Source: Odontesthes bonariensis (lineage: Eukaryota > Chordata > Actinopteri > Atheriniformes > Atherinopsidae). Taken from it: a stretch of DNA of 64,000 bases. A program made the position numbers and the translations under genes. The notes under the pieces were generated by a model, which made no database searches, was not told the origin of the DNA, and saw only the letters and a list, made by a program, of their open reading frames with translations. The DNA lies in NCBI RefSeq assembly GCF_027942865.1, contig NC_134506.1, forward strand, positions 15,832,436 to 15,896,435. Reading direction: 5' to 3'. Positions 61,946 through 64,000 of this stretch are shown in pieces. Each line of letters opens with the position of its first letter. Position 1 is the first letter of the stretch.

Positions 61946-63704
61946 TTATTCGTCTGTTTGAGCCTTCAGCTTCCTCTCCCAAAGTTTTTGATGATCAGAG
62001 AAGCCCTGCTTTCCCTTGTTGAAGGAATTAGGTCCTGCAGATGTAGGCGTCTCCCTGAAAAGATGGCAGGCAGTTATTACAAAGTCAGGCTAAATCACAA
62101 AACATGAGGTGCAGACATTAAAAATTTCAGAAGCCGTCTCCCATCGTAAAAGGAAGAGACAGAGGAAACAATTATAAGGTGTCATTTTTGTGCAAGTACC
62201 TGCCAATGTTCTTCATCCTCATCTTTGCTTCTGGCGGCATCTCCTCTGGTTCACTCTATAAATTAAGTGGAAGTTAAAGTCAGCCTCCGCACATCCATCT
62301 GTGCATCTGTACAAAAATGATAATGCTGTGTACTGTAGGCTCTTACATCATCATCTTCATTAAAAACAGATGCCAGCCCTGGCCTCTTTGGAGGAACTGA
62401 TGGTACAGTCTCTTTGGGTTTCTAGTACAGGTTAGGGACATGCACACAAAACAATACATAAATATTCCACACAAGCCAAGATGCAGCATCATATCCCACT
62501 GCTGTTAATACTAAAATCATAACAGAAGTTTCAAATCCTCACAATTGCTCATGGTTAACCGGCAAATTAATCCCAATTATGATGACTGATGGACTTAAAA
62601 CCTCTCACAATTAGGGTGACATTCAAACAGTGTGCATGTACATCCCTAAAGGACTTTGCCTTGCATCCTTTTGTTGTTCCTCTGAGCAGTGTGCAATGAT
62701 CACATACATGCTGGTGCGTACATGCTTATGCCTTATTTGACTAAAAGCAATACACTTTTATGAAATATTAAACTTTATATGAAGTATTTTTAAGCGGATG
62801 ATGTGTGTTGCTTCACACTTACTGGCGCACCCAATTTGATGGATATGGGGTTCGATTTCATCGCCATCTTACTGCTTAAGTTGAGGCCTATTTTGGAGAC
62901 TTTGCGAGGTGCTGGTGGGTCTGGTGAGGACTCGTCTTCATCTTCATCTTCAGGAGTGAAATTCTGGGATTTGCGTTTGAGTGCGGTCCCATGTCCTCCC
63001 ACAGTGCTACAAGAGACAGGCTTAGTTTTCACACTGTCTCCCTCCTCCTGCGGCCCTGCTTGAGGCAAGACAACTCACCAAGGTGAACAACACTGTTTTT
63101 TGGGAACTTGGAATGATAAAAGCTATCACTTTTTACCTGTTTGGCTAGCCATCAACCATTCACAGATTACTTTAATTCCTCATATACCATGTTAATTGCT
63201 ACGTGCACTCATTGGCTGTGTGTGCAGAAAGTAATAGCAACATTAACGTTTCCAGTTAATTCACAACTGAAGTGCTACAGAATTTATAACGCTTTCGCTA
63301 ACTAGCTTAGGTTAGCTGTTGCGACCTACCACGGCTCACGCCAGGATAGCGAGCAAAGAGAGTGTGGGCTATTTCAGAAACCAGTATACAAAAACAAATA
63401 TTTGCATTGTAATGTTGTTAAATTGATCATATCTATTGGGGAATTTAGCTTGTAGCTACACGGGTAACGTTAATACAATGATAATGTTACTTGCGTTAGC
63501 TAGCTTAAGCTAACAATAAGTTATTTTGATGAAGATCTAAGAACTTCTGCTCTTAAGCCAGGCCAGTTTTAACCCAAAGGAGGCAAATCTAGTTTATGCC
63601 TTACATGTTTGTTTTTAAAACTATATTTTAGGCATTTAAACACCATAAATATCACCTCCATCTTCGGTGCAATTTGTGCTGTTATGCTCGTAATCCGCCA
63701 TCAT
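61946..63704 (-). CDS. pcnp: PEST proteolytic signal-containing nuclear protein (5 exons)
   Basis: Exons in transcript order: 63704-63656, 63055-62823 (or from 63058), 62421-62347, 62255-62200, 62054-61946. They give 173 or 174 residues (human about 178). The core is nearly diagnostic: [49 protein letters not shown], then [18 protein letters not shown] and QKLWERKLK. Exon 2 encodes an acidic, Ser/Pro/Glu/Asp-rich PEST stretch and the basic PRKVSKIG segment. PCNP is a small nuclear protein linked to ubiquitin-dependent turnover and cell-cycle control, and its biochemical role is not settled. The start has tandem ATGs (MMADYEH); the second matches the usual MAD start. The exon 2 acceptor is AAGCAG, a tandem NAGNAG site. 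The gene converges on il18rap. Confidence 0.95.
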
Positions 63705-63866
63705 CTCTTCACAAATTTACCGGCTCACGCCGCTAGTCTTCTTCAAGCGCTGTGCTCCAAACAACCTTCGTGTTTCAAGAGTAGAAGAAGAAGAACAAAA
63801 AGCATAAGAAGAAGAAGAACCGCATATTGGAGTCAACTATAATCTTCAAAGCAAAAGAACATTGAT
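63705..63866 (-). promoter_or_regulatory. Probable pcnp promoter region
   Basis: Immediately upstream of the pcnp start. It holds a few CpGs (63,720-63,765), a purine-rich AAGAAG run (63,780-63,825), and no TATA box. Assigned by position only. Confidence 0.4.
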
Positions 63867-64000
63867 TTAAAGGTAGGGTAGGTAATCCTGTTCAGAAACA
63901 CATTTTGTAATACTGGGTGAAATGCTCCGTCTATCCTGAGAGAAATCTAACCAAGATGTATTTAGAAAAAGGGACGGAAATAATCAGACCTCTGTGGCAG
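63867..64000 (+). mobile_element. Left end of a TTAA-type element, running off the window
   Basis: TTAAAGGTAGGGTAGGTAAT resembles both ends of the element at 47,401-48,936 and starts at a TTAA. The rest lies outside the window. Confidence 0.6.

Noticed and set aside
1..64000. Endogenous retrovirus or other viral insertion
   Set aside because: No paired long terminal repeats, gag/protease/integrase motifs or envelope-like frame were seen. The only reverse transcriptase belongs to a LINE.

Overview
This window is nuclear DNA of a ray-finned fish, most likely a percomorph teleost. The evidence is short-intron vertebrate genes with GT-AG splice signals and typical fish mobile elements: Tc1/mariner, PIF/Harbinger, a Rex3/RTE-like LINE, a tRNA-derived SINE, TTAA-type elements, and dispersed repeats beginning 'ccatccat...cccgcttaatcca'. 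Nothing bacterial or viral was recognised. Gene models were assembled by eye from splice motifs and reading-frame phase. All four close without frame breaks and give proteins close to the size of the vertebrate orthologues as I remember them.

The left half (1 to about 33,300) is gene-poor. It holds a possible first exon at the far left, several copies of one dispersed repeat, a partial Harbinger copy (11,039-11,744), and a full-length Tc1-type element with an intact 343-residue transposase of DD38E spacing (20,790-22,419). It also holds a TTAA-flanked element with about 500-bp inverted arms around an exon resembling the P2X7 'ballast' domain (24,846-26,447). Further right are an element built around repeated TACGCT motifs (26,960-27,888), a TTAA MITE (29,458-30,069), a SINE (30,134-30,435) and a decayed RTE-type LINE (30,778-32,900).

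The right half is a gene cluster. ccdc81 (minus strand, 33,374-42,122, 16 coding exons, 632 aa) is head to head with il18r1 (plus, 42,668-47,166, 10 exons, 534 aa), with 545 bp between the start codons. il18rap follows in the same orientation (50,673-60,349, 12 exons, 567 aa). pcnp (minus, 61,946-63,704, 5 exons, 173 or 174 aa) converges tail to tail on il18rap. In known biology IL18R1 and IL18RAP are the two chains of the interleukin-18 receptor: the first binds IL-18, the second completes the signalling complex, and their paired TIR domains recruit MyD88. CCDC81 is a HU-domain and coiled-coil protein, and PCNP is a small nuclear protein. The il18r1-il18rap interval and the il18rap introns carry a TTAA element, a LINE 3' fragment, a Harbinger element and a G-rich repeat.

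The most interesting items are the ballast-domain element, the TACGCT-array element, the intact DD38E transposon whose inverted repeats reach into its coding sequence, a 103-nt ccdc81 intron that is almost entirely an inverted tetranucleotide microsatellite, and unusual residues in the two IL-18 receptor chains.
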